Source: JAMOBE01 sp039908285
Lineage (GTDB): Bacteria; Pseudomonadota; Alphaproteobacteria; Rhodospirillales; Rhodospirillaceae
Length of the DNA stretch: 64,000 nt
Reading direction: 5' to 3'
Assembly (NCBI GenBank): GCA_039908285.1
Contig: JAMOBE010000007.1
Location: forward strand, 3,033-67,032
Made by a program: the position numbers and the translations under genes. Below the pieces are notes generated by a model. It was given only the letters and a program-made list of their open reading frames with translations, searched no databases and was not told the origin of the DNA. How positions within the stretch are numbered: the stretch's first letter is position 1; the number at the start of each line of letters is the position of its first letter. This document shows positions 8,842-17,118 of the stretch, piece by piece.

Positions 8842-9036
8842 ATGGCGCAACGAAATCCCCTGGAGACCCCCTGCACCGGCGTGTGCCGACTGGACGACGG
8901 CACCGGCTGGTGCGTGGGCTGCTTTCGCACCATCGACGAAATCGCCCACTGGTCCTCCAAAAGCCTGGAGGAGCGGCGCGCCGTCCTGGCCCGCACCACC
9001 GGCCGCCGGTTCCAGCCGAAACGAACGGGGTCATGA
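8842..9036 (+). CDS. DUF1289 small cysteine-rich protein
   Basis: 64 residues. It carries the DUF1289 pattern in full: PCTGVCRLDD, then WCVGCFRTIDEIAHW. Two CxxxC/CxxC pairs suggest binding of zinc or an iron-sulfur cluster. The family is widespread in proteobacteria and its function is not established. The ATG at 8842 follows an AAGG at a workable distance; a second in-frame start 16 bases earlier belongs to a different frame. The gene is convergent with xerC, and a GC-rich hairpin repeat lies between the two stop codons. Confidence 0.85.
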   Translation: MAQRNPLETPCTGVCRLDDGTGWCVGCFRTIDEIAHWSSKSLEERRAVLARTTGRRFQPKRTGS

Positions 9037-9061
9037 GTCCGAATTCTCCGCAACCGTCACT

Positions 9062-9091
9062 CCCTCTCCCCCCGGAAGAGGGGGGAGAGGG
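9062..9091. repeat. Type A hairpin CCCTCTCCCCC (copy 1)
   Basis: Perfect palindrome of the form CCCTCTCCCCCC-loop-GGGGGGAGAGGG. It sits between the convergent DUF1289 and xerC genes, just two bases from the xerC stop, where it may terminate both. The same motif recurs near 45.5, 52.3, 59.7, 59.8, 63.0, 63.1 and 64.0 kb. Confidence 0.8.
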
Positions 9092-9092
9092 C

Positions 9093-10052
9093 TTACGTGA
9101 CGGTCTTCTTAGCCCGCGGGTGGGCGTCGCGGTAGACGGCGGAGAGGCGGCTTGCGTCCACTTCGGTATAGCGCTGGGTGGTGGACAGGGAGGCGTGGCC
9201 GAGGAGTTCCTGGATGGTGCGCAGATCCCCTCCCCCGGCCAGCAGATGGGTGGCGAAGCTGTGGCGGAGGGCATGGGGCGTCGCCGTCTCCGGCAGGCCA
9301 AGGAGAGCCCTCAGCCGCCGCACCTGCCGCTGCACCACCCCCGGGTTGAGCGGTCCCCCCCGGGCGCCGACGAACAGCGAATCGTCCGGCCCCAGCCGAT
9401 AGGGACAGAGGGCCAGATAGGCCTCGATGGCCTCCACCACCACCGGCAGCAGCGGCACCACCCGCTGCTTGCGGCCCTTGCCGGTGATGACCATGGCTTC
9501 GCCCGCCGGCCGGTCGCGCCGGGTCAGCCCCAGCGCCTCCCCAATACGCAGGCCGCAGCCGTACAGCAGGGTCAGCAGCGCCACGTCGCGGGCGGCGAGC
9601 CATGGCTCGTCCTGCAGTTCCGGGGCGGCGGCGAGAGCCTCCAGCGCCTCGTCCTCGGCCAGGGCCTTCGGCACCGAGCGGGGTGTGCGCGGCGAGCGCA
9701 CGGCGGCGAGTGCCGGGTTGGCGCCGTGGCCGTTGCGCTCGAGCCAGCGGAAGAACCCCCGCAGCGTCGACATGGCCCGCGCCAGTGACGACCGCGCCAG
9801 CCCCTCGTCGGTGCGGGCGGCCAGGTAGGCGCGGAAGTCGGAGACGGCCAGGGCCGGCAGGTCGGCCAGGGCCGGCTCCGCCCCCAGATGGCCGGTGAGG
9901 AAGGACAGAAACGCCGAAAGGTCGCGGCCATAGCCGTCGATGGTGTGCAGGGAGGCCTGCCGCTCCGAGCGCAGCCACTCCTGCCACCCGGTGACGGCCG
10001 TCCGCAGGGCCGCGTCGCCGGGAAAATGGATCAGCCCGACGCCCGCACCCAT
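9093..10052 (-). CDS. xerC: Tyrosine recombinase XerC
   Basis: 319 residues, the usual XerC length. The N-terminal SAM-like core-binding domain (about 15-115) is followed by the catalytic domain with all expected residues: R169 (CGLRIGEAL), K192 (GKGRKQR), H260 and R263 (HALRHSFATHLL), H286 (LLGHASLSTT) and nucleophile Y295 (TQRYTEV). XerC with XerD resolves chromosome dimers at dif. The ATG at 10052 overlaps the end of the DUF484 gene by 22 bases; DUF484-xerC is a widely conserved pairing, which argues for chromosomal XerC and against a phage or island integrase. A longer upstream frame inside the DUF484 gene was not used. Confidence 0.92.
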   Translation of the reverse strand: MGAGVGLIHFPGDAALRTAVTGWQEWLRSERQASLHTIDGYGRDLSAFLSFLTGHLGAEPALADLPALAVSDFRAYLAARTDEGLARSSLARAMSTLRGFFRWLERNGHGANPALAAVRSPRTPRSVPKALAEDEALEALAAAPELQDEPWLAARDVALLTLLYGCGLRIGEALGLTRRDRPAGEAMVITGKGRKQRVVPLLPVVVEAIEAYLALCPYRLGPDDSLFVGARGGPLNPGVVQRQVRRLRALLGLPETATPHALRHSFATHLLAGGGDLRTIQELLGHASLSTTQRYTEVDASRLSAVYRDAHPRAKKTVT

Positions 10053-10732
10053 TGCCGCACCCCCTGCTCCACCACCCGGGCCAGGAACATCAGCAGCTCG
10101 GTCCCCTGACCGGGGTGAAAGAACGACGGATCGCGCGACCCCAGCGCCAGCAGCCCGTCCGGGAGCCCTCCCCCGGGGGACAGACGCACCAGGGCATCCG
10201 ACTGCACCGACGCCGCCCCCTCGCCGAACAGCCGGGCGTCGCCGACCACATGGTCGCGCAGCAGTGCCTCGCGCCGCCCCAGCAGGCGGGTCACCTGGCC
10301 GGCCTCCAGACGGGCCAGCGGCACGCCATCGCCAGCGGTCGCCCCGGGCTCCAGCCCCAGCACCGCGATATCCACGTCCAGAAGGGAGGCCACGTCCTCG
10401 CTCACCACCCGGCACAGGCCCTCGAAGCCGCCCGCCCCCAGCACCGCCAGCACCGCCCGGTGGGTGCGGCCCTGGGTCGACATGTTGGTGCGGGTGGTCT
10501 GCAGCAGTTCGTCGGCGCAGCCGCGAAGATTGTCGAGTTCGTCGCGCAGGCGATCGACCATGTACTGTTGGAGGTCGACCACGGGACCGGCTCCCCAGCG
10601 GGATGGCGGCGAGGGAATGAGATCGATGTTGTCGCCCAGGAACTCCGGGTGGCGTCGCAGATAGTCGGCAACCTGTCCGGGCGAGAGATCGTCCTCGGCA
10701 TCGAAGGTGGCGGCGTCGTCCCTGGTGGCCAA
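10031..10732 (-). CDS. DUF484 family protein
   Basis: 233 residues. The sequence starts with an acidic stretch and then the family motif VADYLRRHPEFLGDN, followed by a coiled-coil segment (about 55-85) and a GAF-like fold that ends in FLARVVEQGVRQWV. DUF484 proteins are found directly upstream of xerC in many proteobacteria, as here (22-base overlap), but their biochemical role is not established. The GAF-like fold could bind a small ligand. No catalytic motif was seen. Confidence 0.85.
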   Translation of the reverse strand: MATRDDAATFDAEDDLSPGQVADYLRRHPEFLGDNIDLIPSPPSRWGAGPVVDLQQYMVDRLRDELDNLRGCADELLQTTRTNMSTQGRTHRAVLAVLGAGGFEGLCRVVSEDVASLLDVDIAVLGLEPGATAGDGVPLARLEAGQVTRLLGRREALLRDHVVGDARLFGEGAASVQSDALVRLSPGGGLPDGLLALGSRDPSFFHPGQGTELLMFLARVVEQGVRQWVRASG

Positions 10733-10749
10733 GTCCGTGTCTCCCTGCC

Positions 10750-11409
10750 TCAGCCGATGATGCGCAGCCCGCTGCTGGTCCAGTCGTCCACGAAGCGGGC
10801 GAGTCCCTGGTCCGTCAGCGGGTGGTCGAAAAGCTGCCGGAACACCTTGGCCGGCACGGTGACCACGTCGGCGCCGATGCGGGCTGCCTCCACCACGTGG
10901 GAGATGGTGCGCACCGACGCCACCAGGACCTCGGTTTCCATCCGGTCGTAGTTGCGGAAGATGCGGACGATATCGGCGATCAGCGCCATGCCGTCGGCAC
11001 CCACGTCGTCAAGCCGGCCGGCGAAGGGCGACACGAAGGTCGCGCCGGCCTTGGCCGCCAGAATCGCCTGCGTCGCCGAGAAGCACAGGGTCACGTTGGT
11101 CATGGCGCCCTCGTTGGCGAGAACGCGGCAGACGGCGAGTCCCTCGCGGGTCATGGGCAGCTTGACCGCCACCTGCTGGCCCAGGTCGTGCAGGATCCGT
11201 CCTTCCGCCAGCATGCCGGCGTAGTCGGTGGCTCCCACTTCGGCACTGACCGGCCCGGGCACGATGGTGCAGATGTCGGCGATGAGATCGAGGAATTTCC
11301 GTCCGGTCCGGGCGGCCAGCGTCGGGTTGGTGGTCACCCCGTCCACCAGTCCGGTGGACACCGCCTCGCGGATTTCGACGACGTCGGCGGAATCGATGAA
11401 GATCTTCAT
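10750..11409 (-). CDS. fsa: Transaldolase/fructose-6-phosphate aldolase
   Basis: 219 residues, the length of the short TalC/FSA subfamily. Diagnostic segments are MKIFIDSADVVEI, DGVTTNPTLAA, and VAVKLPMT with the Schiff-base lysine, then NVTLCFSATQAILAAKAGATFVSPFAGRLDD (cut here for length in the middle of a longer match). It should catalyse either transaldolase transfer in the pentose phosphate pathway or aldol cleavage of fructose-6-phosphate; sequence alone does not separate these. It starts at ATG 11409. The DUF484 gene begins 18 bases after its stop, so fsa, DUF484 and xerC probably form one operon. It is divergent from priA, with 81 bases between the two starts. Confidence 0.9.
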   Translation of the reverse strand: MKIFIDSADVVEIREAVSTGLVDGVTTNPTLAARTGRKFLDLIADICTIVPGPVSAEVGATDYAGMLAEGRILHDLGQQVAVKLPMTREGLAVCRVLANEGAMTNVTLCFSATQAILAAKAGATFVSPFAGRLDDVGADGMALIADIVRIFRNYDRMETEVLVASVRTISHVVEAARIGADVVTVPAKVFRQLFDHPLTDQGLARFVDDWTSSGLRIIG

Positions 11410-11490
11410 GGAAGTGTGAACAGTCCGTGCCCTGACCCTCCCGCCGTGGCGGATGGCCACCGGCGGATGCTCTGAGGTAGAGTGTAGCCC

Positions 11491-13746
11491 ATGCCCTACC
11501 AGAACACCAGTTCCCGCCAGGACCCGGATACCGAAATCGCCACCGATTACCCTCCGGGGGCCATGGTGGCGGTGCAGCTTCCCCTGGCCGTCGGCGGCGC
11601 CTACGATTATCGCCTGCCGGTGGACGCCGGCGTTTACGCCGGGGCGTTCGTTCTGGTCCCCCTCGGCCGTCGCCAGGAGGTGGGCGTGGTGTGGGGACCG
11701 GCCAGCGGGGGCCTGCCCGAGTCCCGGATCCGGCCGGTGACCGACATCCTGTCGGTGCCGCCGCTGCCCGAGGTGGTGCGGCGATTCGTGGACTGGGTGG
11801 CGGCCTATACCCTCCATCCCCGGGGAACCGTGTTGAGGATGGCAATGTCCGTCGGGTCGGTGTTCTCCGGCCAGCCGCCCCCGCCCCGGGCCGGCTATCA
11901 CCTGGGGGAGGCGGCCATTCCCGCCGACTCCGTCAGGGTGAGCGCCCAACGGCGGAAAGTGCTGGAAGCGGCCGGACGCAGCCCCGGCCTGCCAGCCTCC
12001 GAACTGGCCCGTGCGGCCGGGGTGACGGCGGGCGTGGTCCGGGGACTCGCCGCTGCCGGTCTGCTCAGGGCGGTGCCCCTCGACTCGGGGGCGCGATTCG
12101 GCCTCCCCGACCCGCGGCGGCCCGGACCGGTCCTGTCGCCGTCCCAGGCCGCGGCCGCCACCCACCTGACGTCCCGGGTCGCCGAGGGCGGGTTCGGCGT
12201 CACCCTGCTCCACGGCGTCACCGGCTCGGGCAAGACCGAGGTCTATTTCGAGGCGATGGCCGGGGTGCTGGAGCAGGGACGCCAGGCCCTGGTGCTGCTG
12301 CCGGAGATCGCCCTGACCGCCCAGTGGCTGGACCGCTTCGCCGCGCGCTTCGGCACCCGGCCGGCGCCGTGGCATTCCGAACTCGGCGATGCGGCGCGGC
12401 GCGACACCTGGCGCGGGGTGGCCGAGGGCCGGGCCCGGGTGGTGGTGGGCGCCCGCTCGGCCCTGTTCCTGCCGTTTCCCGACCTTGGCCTGATCGTCGT
12501 CGACGAGGAACACGAGTCGGCCTTCAAGCAGGAGGACGGAGTCGCCTATCACGCCCGCGACATGGCGGTGGTGCGGGCGCGCCTCGGCGAGCACCCGGTG
12601 GTTCTGGCCAGCGCCACCCCGTCGCTGGAAACCCTCACCAACGTGGAGCGCGGCCGCTATCACCGGGTGCACCTGCCCGATCGCCACGGCGGCGCCTCCA
12701 TGCCCACGGTCAGCGTCATCGACATGCGCCGCGAGCCGCCGGAAAAAGGGTCCTGGGGGCCGTCATGGCTGTCGCCGCCGCTGGTGGCCGAGGTGTCCAG
12801 CACCCTGGCGTCGGGCGAGCAGGCGATGCTGTTCCTCAATCGCCGGGGATACGCTCCCCTGACCCTGTGCCGCAACTGCGGCCATCGGCTGCACTGTCCG
12901 AACTGCTCGGCGTGGCTGGTGGAGCACCGGACGACGGGGCTCTTGCAGTGTCATCACTGCGCCCATGCCATCCGCCTGCCCCGCGCCTGCCCGTCGTGCT
13001 CGGCCGAGGATCGCTTCGCCGCCTGCGGACCCGGGGTGGAGCGGGTGGCGGAGGAGGCGGCGGCCCGCTTCGCCACGGCCCGGATCGCGGTGATGACCAG
13101 CGACACCCTCTCCGGTCCGGCGGCGGCGGAGTCCCTGGTGCGGCGGGTGATGGCGCACCAGGTGGACCTCCTGATCGGCACCCAGATCATGGCCAAGGGC
13201 TATCATTTTCCGTTGCTGACCCTGGTGGGAGTGGTGGACGCCGATCTCGGGCTCGGCGGCGGGGACCTCCGGGCGGCGGAGCGGACCCTGCAACTGCTCG
13301 GTCAGGTGTCGGGCCGGGCGGGACGGGCCGACCGCCCCGGCCGCGTGCTGGTTCAGAGTCACGATCCGACTCATCCGGTCATCGCCGCCCTGGTGGACGG
13401 CGATCCGGAGGCCTTCTATGCCGTCGAGACCGAACAACGACGCCTCGCCCGGATGCCACCCTTCGGCCGCCTGGTGGGGCTGATCGTCTCCGGCAGCGAA
13501 GCGGCCCGGGTGGACCAGGCGGCCGCGGAACTCGCCCGTACCGCGCCGCGCGGGGCCGGCGTCCTGGTCCTCGGCCCGGCACCGGCGCCGCTCGCCTATC
13601 TGCGGGGGCGCCACCGCCGCCGACTGCTGCTCAAGACCGACCTCGAGGTGCGGGTGCAGCCCCTCCTCCGCGCCTGGCTCGCCATGGTGAAGCCGGCGGC
13701 CGGCGTCAGGGTGCAGGTGGACGTGGACCCGTACAGCTTCAATTGA
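11491..13746 (+). CDS. priA: Primosomal replication helicase PriA
   Basis: 751 residues. The N-terminal 3'-DNA-binding domain (about 20-120) and winged helix (about 150-200) precede the helicase core with Walker A GVTGSGKTE (242-250) and the DEEH box (338-341). Eight zinc-binding cysteines appear as four pairs: CRNC, CPNC, CHHC and CPSC. PriA restarts collapsed replication forks by loading DnaB through the primosome. The start MPYQNTSSRQ is a little longer than in some homologues, and a GTG or ATG further in cannot be excluded. It reads away from fsa and is followed by a 263-base gap before atpH in which no gene was seen. Confidence 0.93.
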   Translation: MPYQNTSSRQDPDTEIATDYPPGAMVAVQLPLAVGGAYDYRLPVDAGVYAGAFVLVPLGRRQEVGVVWGPASGGLPESRIRPVTDILSVPPLPEVVRRFVDWVAAYTLHPRGTVLRMAMSVGSVFSGQPPPPRAGYHLGEAAIPADSVRVSAQRRKVLEAAGRSPGLPASELARAAGVTAGVVRGLAAAGLLRAVPLDSGARFGLPDPRRPGPVLSPSQAAAATHLTSRVAEGGFGVTLLHGVTGSGKTEVYFEAMAGVLEQGRQALVLLPEIALTAQWLDRFAARFGTRPAPWHSELGDAARRDTWRGVAEGRARVVVGARSALFLPFPDLGLIVVDEEHESAFKQEDGVAYHARDMAVVRARLGEHPVVLASATPSLETLTNVERGRYHRVHLPDRHGGASMPTVSVIDMRREPPEKGSWGPSWLSPPLVAEVSSTLASGEQAMLFLNRRGYAPLTLCRNCGHRLHCPNCSAWLVEHRTTGLLQCHHCAHAIRLPRACPSCSAEDRFAACGPGVERVAEEAAARFATARIAVMTSDTLSGPAAAESLVRRVMAHQVDLLIGTQIMAKGYHFPLLTLVGVVDADLGLGGGDLRAAERTLQLLGQVSGRAGRADRPGRVLVQSHDPTHPVIAALVDGDPEAFYAVETEQRRLARMPPFGRLVGLIVSGSEAARVDQAAAELARTAPRGAGVLVLGPAPAPLAYLRGRHRRRLLLKTDLEVRVQPLLRAWLAMVKPAAGVRVQVDVDPYSFN

Positions 13747-14009
13747 CGTCGCCGCCGGGGCAGGACTGACTTCGGAACAGGAGAGACGATACGCGTCAAT
13801 CCTCGTTTCAGCCGCCGGGTTCGGCTTGCAACGGGCGCGATGCTGTGTTACTTGATCGGCAGCGGCGAAACGGGGGTTGCGCCGTGCGTCAAGGTCCTAT
13901 CCCAGCGGCTTTTCCGGCCGCGGACGGGACGGCGGGGGCGGGCGGCTTCGAGCAGCTTCAGACAGCATGCTGGCCGGCAACTGAACGGCGATTTCGGGGA
14001 CGACGGAAA

Positions 14010-14570
14010 TTGGCAACCGAAAAGGCAGGAGTGGCTGGCGTAGCCGGCCGGTACGCGACCGCGTTGTTCGAGTTGGCCGATGAGCGCAAGGCCCTTGAAC
14101 TGGTCGAGGCGGACCTCAAGTCGTTGCGGACCATGCTGACCGACAGCGAGGATTTCCAGCGCTTCGTCGCCAGCCCCATCCTGAGCCGGGAGTCGCAGCT
14201 CAAGGGCATCGCCGCCATCGCGGCCGCCGCCGCGTGCTCCGACCTTACCACCCGGTTCCTGGGCCTTGTCGCCACCAATCGCCGCCTGTTCGCGATTCCC
14301 GCCATGATTTCGGCCTTCTTCGCCAAGCTGGCCGCCCGCCGCGGCGAGGTTCAGGCCACGGTGGTGGCCGCCCGCCCGCTCTCCGAGGCCCAGAGGGCCG
14401 CCCTGGCCTCCGCCCTGACGTCCACCGCCGGGGCCAACGTCGCCATCGACGTCCGGGTCGACCCGGCCATCCTGGGCGGCATGGTGGTCCGGGTGGGCTC
14501 GCGCATGATCGACAGTTCGCTACGGACCAAGCTCGAACGCCTACAGCTCTCCATGAAAGGGGTTGGATGA
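14010..14570 (+). CDS. atpH: ATP synthase F1 delta subunit
   Basis: 186 residues, the normal delta length, from a TTG at 14010 (MATEKAGVAGVAGRYATALF) preceded by GGGGACGACGGAAA. An in-frame GTG at 14031 has its AGGA directly abutting and is less likely; longer upstream frames show no family similarity. Delta links F1 to the peripheral stalk. The C-terminal PAILGGMVVRVGSRMIDSSL is a clear family match. First gene of the atpHAGDC F1 operon; its stop overlaps the atpA start. F0 genes are not in this window, as is normal in alphaproteobacteria, where F0 is encoded elsewhere. Confidence 0.92.
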   Translation: MATEKAGVAGVAGRYATALFELADERKALELVEADLKSLRTMLTDSEDFQRFVASPILSRESQLKGIAAIAAAAACSDLTTRFLGLVATNRRLFAIPAMISAFFAKLAARRGEVQATVVAARPLSEAQRAALASALTSTAGANVAIDVRVDPAILGGMVVRVGSRMIDSSLRTKLERLQLSMKGVG

Positions 14571-16105
14571 TGGAAATCCGCGCCGCGGAAATCTCCGCCA
14601 TTCTCAAGCAGCAGATCAGCAACTTCGGCGCGGAAACCGATGCCGCCGAGGTCGGCCAGGTGCTCTCGGTCGGCGACGGCATCGCCCGCATCTATGGCCT
14701 GGACAACGTCCAGGCCGGCGAGCTGGTGGAGTTCCCGGGCGGCATCAAGGGAATGGCGCTCAACCTCGAGACCGACAACGTCGGCGTGGTGATCTTCGGC
14801 GAGGACCGCGGCATCCGCGAGGGCGACACGGTGAAGCGCACCGGCACCATCGTGGACGTGCCGGCCGGCAAGGGCCTGCTCGGACGGGTGGTGGACGCCC
14901 TCGGCAATCCCATCGACGGCAAGGGTCCGGTGACCAACGTCGAGCGGCGCCGCGCCGACGTCAAGGCACCCGGCATCATCCCGCGCAAGTCGGTGCATGA
15001 ACCGGTGCAGACGGGACTGAAGGCCATCGACAGCCTGATCCCCATCGGCCGCGGCCAGCGCGAACTGGTGATCGGCGACCGCCAGACCGGCAAGACCGCC
15101 GTCATCATCGACACCATCATCAATCAGAAGAAGAGCAACGAAGCGGCCAGCAGCGAAAAGGAAAAGCTCTACTGCATCTATGTGGCGGTGGGCCAGAAGC
15201 GGTCGACAGTGGCGCAGGTGGTGAAGACGCTGGAGGACTACGGCGCGATGGAGTACACCATCGTCGTCGCCGCCACCGCCTCCGAGCCGGCGCCGCTCCA
15301 GTTCATCGCCCCCTATGCGGGCTGCGCCATGGGCGAGTACTTCCGTGACAACGGCATGCACGCCGTCATCTTCTATGACGACCTGTCGAAGCAGGCCACC
15401 GCCTATCGCCAGATGTCGCTGCTGCTGCGCCGCCCGCCCGGACGCGAGGCCTATCCCGGCGACGTGTTCTACCTGCACTCCCGCCTGCTGGAGCGGGCGG
15501 CCAAGCTCAACGACGACCATGGTGGCGGGTCGTTGACCGCGCTGCCGGTGATCGAGACCCAGGCCAACGACGTGTCGGCCTACATTCCGACCAACGTGAT
15601 TTCCATCACCGACGGCCAGATCTTCCTTGAGACCGACCTGTTCTACAAGGGCGTGCGGCCGGCGGTGAACGTCGGCCTGTCGGTGAGCCGCGTCGGCTCC
15701 TCGGCCCAGATCAAGGCGATGAAGCAGGTGGCCGGCTCCATCAAGCTCGAACTCGCCCAGTACCGCGAAATGGCGGCCTTCGCCCAGTTCGCCTCCGACC
15801 TCGATCCCGCCACCCAGCGCCTTTTGAACCGGGGCTCCCGCCTGACCGAGCTTCTGAAGCAGGGGCAGTTCTCGCCGATGCTGGTGGAGGAGCAGGTGGT
15901 GGCGATCTTCGCCGGTGTGAAGGGCTATCTCGACTCCCTGAAGATCGCCGACGTGCGGAAGTTCGAACGCGGCCTCCTGGACGAAATGCGGGCCAAGGCG
16001 CCGGAGATCCTCAATACCATCCGTTCCGAGAAGGCTTTGTCCCGGGATACCGAGCTGAAGCTTTCCGGGTTCATCGACAGCTACCTCAAGACCTTCGTCG
16101 CGTAA
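14570..16105 (+). CDS. atpA: ATP synthase F1 alpha subunit
   Basis: 511 residues. It has the P-loop GDRQTGKTAVIID and the alpha signature PAVNVGLSVSRVGSSAQ. The alpha subunits hold non-catalytic nucleotide sites and alternate with beta in the F1 hexamer. Two adjacent ATGs overlap the atpH stop (GGATGATGG); the second (14570), giving MEIRAAEISAILKQQI, matches the family N-terminus. This short overlap suggests translational coupling. Confidence 0.96.
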   Translation: MEIRAAEISAILKQQISNFGAETDAAEVGQVLSVGDGIARIYGLDNVQAGELVEFPGGIKGMALNLETDNVGVVIFGEDRGIREGDTVKRTGTIVDVPAGKGLLGRVVDALGNPIDGKGPVTNVERRRADVKAPGIIPRKSVHEPVQTGLKAIDSLIPIGRGQRELVIGDRQTGKTAVIIDTIINQKKSNEAASSEKEKLYCIYVAVGQKRSTVAQVVKTLEDYGAMEYTIVVAATASEPAPLQFIAPYAGCAMGEYFRDNGMHAVIFYDDLSKQATAYRQMSLLLRRPPGREAYPGDVFYLHSRLLERAAKLNDDHGGGSLTALPVIETQANDVSAYIPTNVISITDGQIFLETDLFYKGVRPAVNVGLSVSRVGSSAQIKAMKQVAGSIKLELAQYREMAAFAQFASDLDPATQRLLNRGSRLTELLKQGQFSPMLVEEQVVAIFAGVKGYLDSLKIADVRKFERGLLDEMRAKAPEILNTIRSEKALSRDTELKLSGFIDSYLKTFVA

Positions 16106-16159
16106 GGCGCGCGGCAAGGCTGAACGGGCCGAGGGCAGCAGGGAAAGGGTCGAAACCGG

Positions 16160-17056
16160 ATGCCAAGCCTCAAGGACCTCCGCGGTCGCATCTCGTCGGT
16201 CAAGTCGACGCAGAAGATCACGTCGGCGATGAAGATGGTGGCCGCGTCGAAGCTGCGTCGCGCCCAGGAAACGGCCGAGGCGGCCCGCCCCTACGCCGAG
16301 CGCATGAATCGGATGCTGGGCAACGTCGCCTCCAGCATGGCCGGCCTTGGCGACGCCCCCGGACTTTTGACCGGCAACGGCCGGGACGACGTCCACCTGG
16401 TGGTGGCGGTCACCGCCAATCGCGGGCTGTGCGGCGGCTTCAACTCGGTGATCGTGCGCGACACCCGCCGGCTGGTGAACGACCTCGTCGCCGCCGGGCG
16501 GACGGTGAAGATCCTGTGCATCGGCCGCAAGGGCCGCGACCAGTTGAAGCGTGATTTCGCCTCCCGCATCATCGACACCATCGAGGACATCGGCCGCCGT
16601 GGCGTGACCTACGCCGAGGCCGACGGGGTGGCGCGGCGCATCGTCTCCATGTTCGAGGCCGGCGAGTTCGACGTCTGCACCGTGGTCTACAATCACTTCC
16701 AGTCGGCCATCAGCCAGATCGTGACCCGTCAGCAGATCATCCCCTACCCGCTGCCCGAACGGCCGATGGAAGAACGGCGGGCGGAAATGCTGGGGGCCAG
16801 GGCACTCTATGAGTACGAGCCGTCGGAGGAGGACATTCTGGCGGTCCTGGCGCCGCGCAACATCGGCGTCCAGATGTTCCGCGCCCTTCTCGAAAGCAAT
16901 GCCTCCGAGCAGGGGGCCCGCATGACGGCGATGGACAATGCCACCCGCAACGCCGGCGACATGATCAGTTCGCTGACACTGACCTACAACCGGACCCGGC
17001 AGGCCTTCATCACCAAGGAACTGATCGAAATCATCTCCGGGGCCGAGGCGCTGTAG
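16160..17056 (+). CDS. atpG: ATP synthase F1 gamma subunit
   Basis: 298 residues. It forms the rotating central stalk. The N-terminal coiled coil (MPSLKDLRGRISSVKSTQKI) and the C-terminal family signature (ITKELIEIISGAEAL) are both present. The internal region GARALYEYEPSEEDILAVL is also typical of the alphaproteobacterial form. The gene follows atpA by 54 bases in the standard order. Confidence 0.96.
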   Translation: MPSLKDLRGRISSVKSTQKITSAMKMVAASKLRRAQETAEAARPYAERMNRMLGNVASSMAGLGDAPGLLTGNGRDDVHLVVAVTANRGLCGGFNSVIVRDTRRLVNDLVAAGRTVKILCIGRKGRDQLKRDFASRIIDTIEDIGRRGVTYAEADGVARRIVSMFEAGEFDVCTVVYNHFQSAISQIVTRQQIIPYPLPERPMEERRAEMLGARALYEYEPSEEDILAVLAPRNIGVQMFRALLESNASEQGARMTAMDNATRNAGDMISSLTLTYNRTRQAFITKELIEIISGAEAL

Positions 17057-17118
17057 GCAGAGCGTACCGGCATGACGACACAGATTGACACCCACGTGGT
17101 CCGATAGGAGTCCCACCC

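Noticed and set aside
9093..10052. XerC as an island integrase
   Set aside because: It is next to DUF484 as in many chromosomes and has the length of housekeeping XerC. There is no att-like repeat or tRNA nearby.
11691..13769. 692-codon frame on the plus strand overlapping priA
   Set aside because: It is the +2 shadow of priA; PriA keeps all its helicase and zinc motifs in the other frame.
13747..14009. Small RNA or tRNA before atpH
   Set aside because: No tRNA cloverleaf, riboswitch-like core or convincing promoter could be recognised in this gap.
14351..17116. 921-codon open frame on the minus strand
   Set aside because: It is antisense to atpH, atpA and atpG, whose identity is certain. 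No family motif is present in the antisense product.
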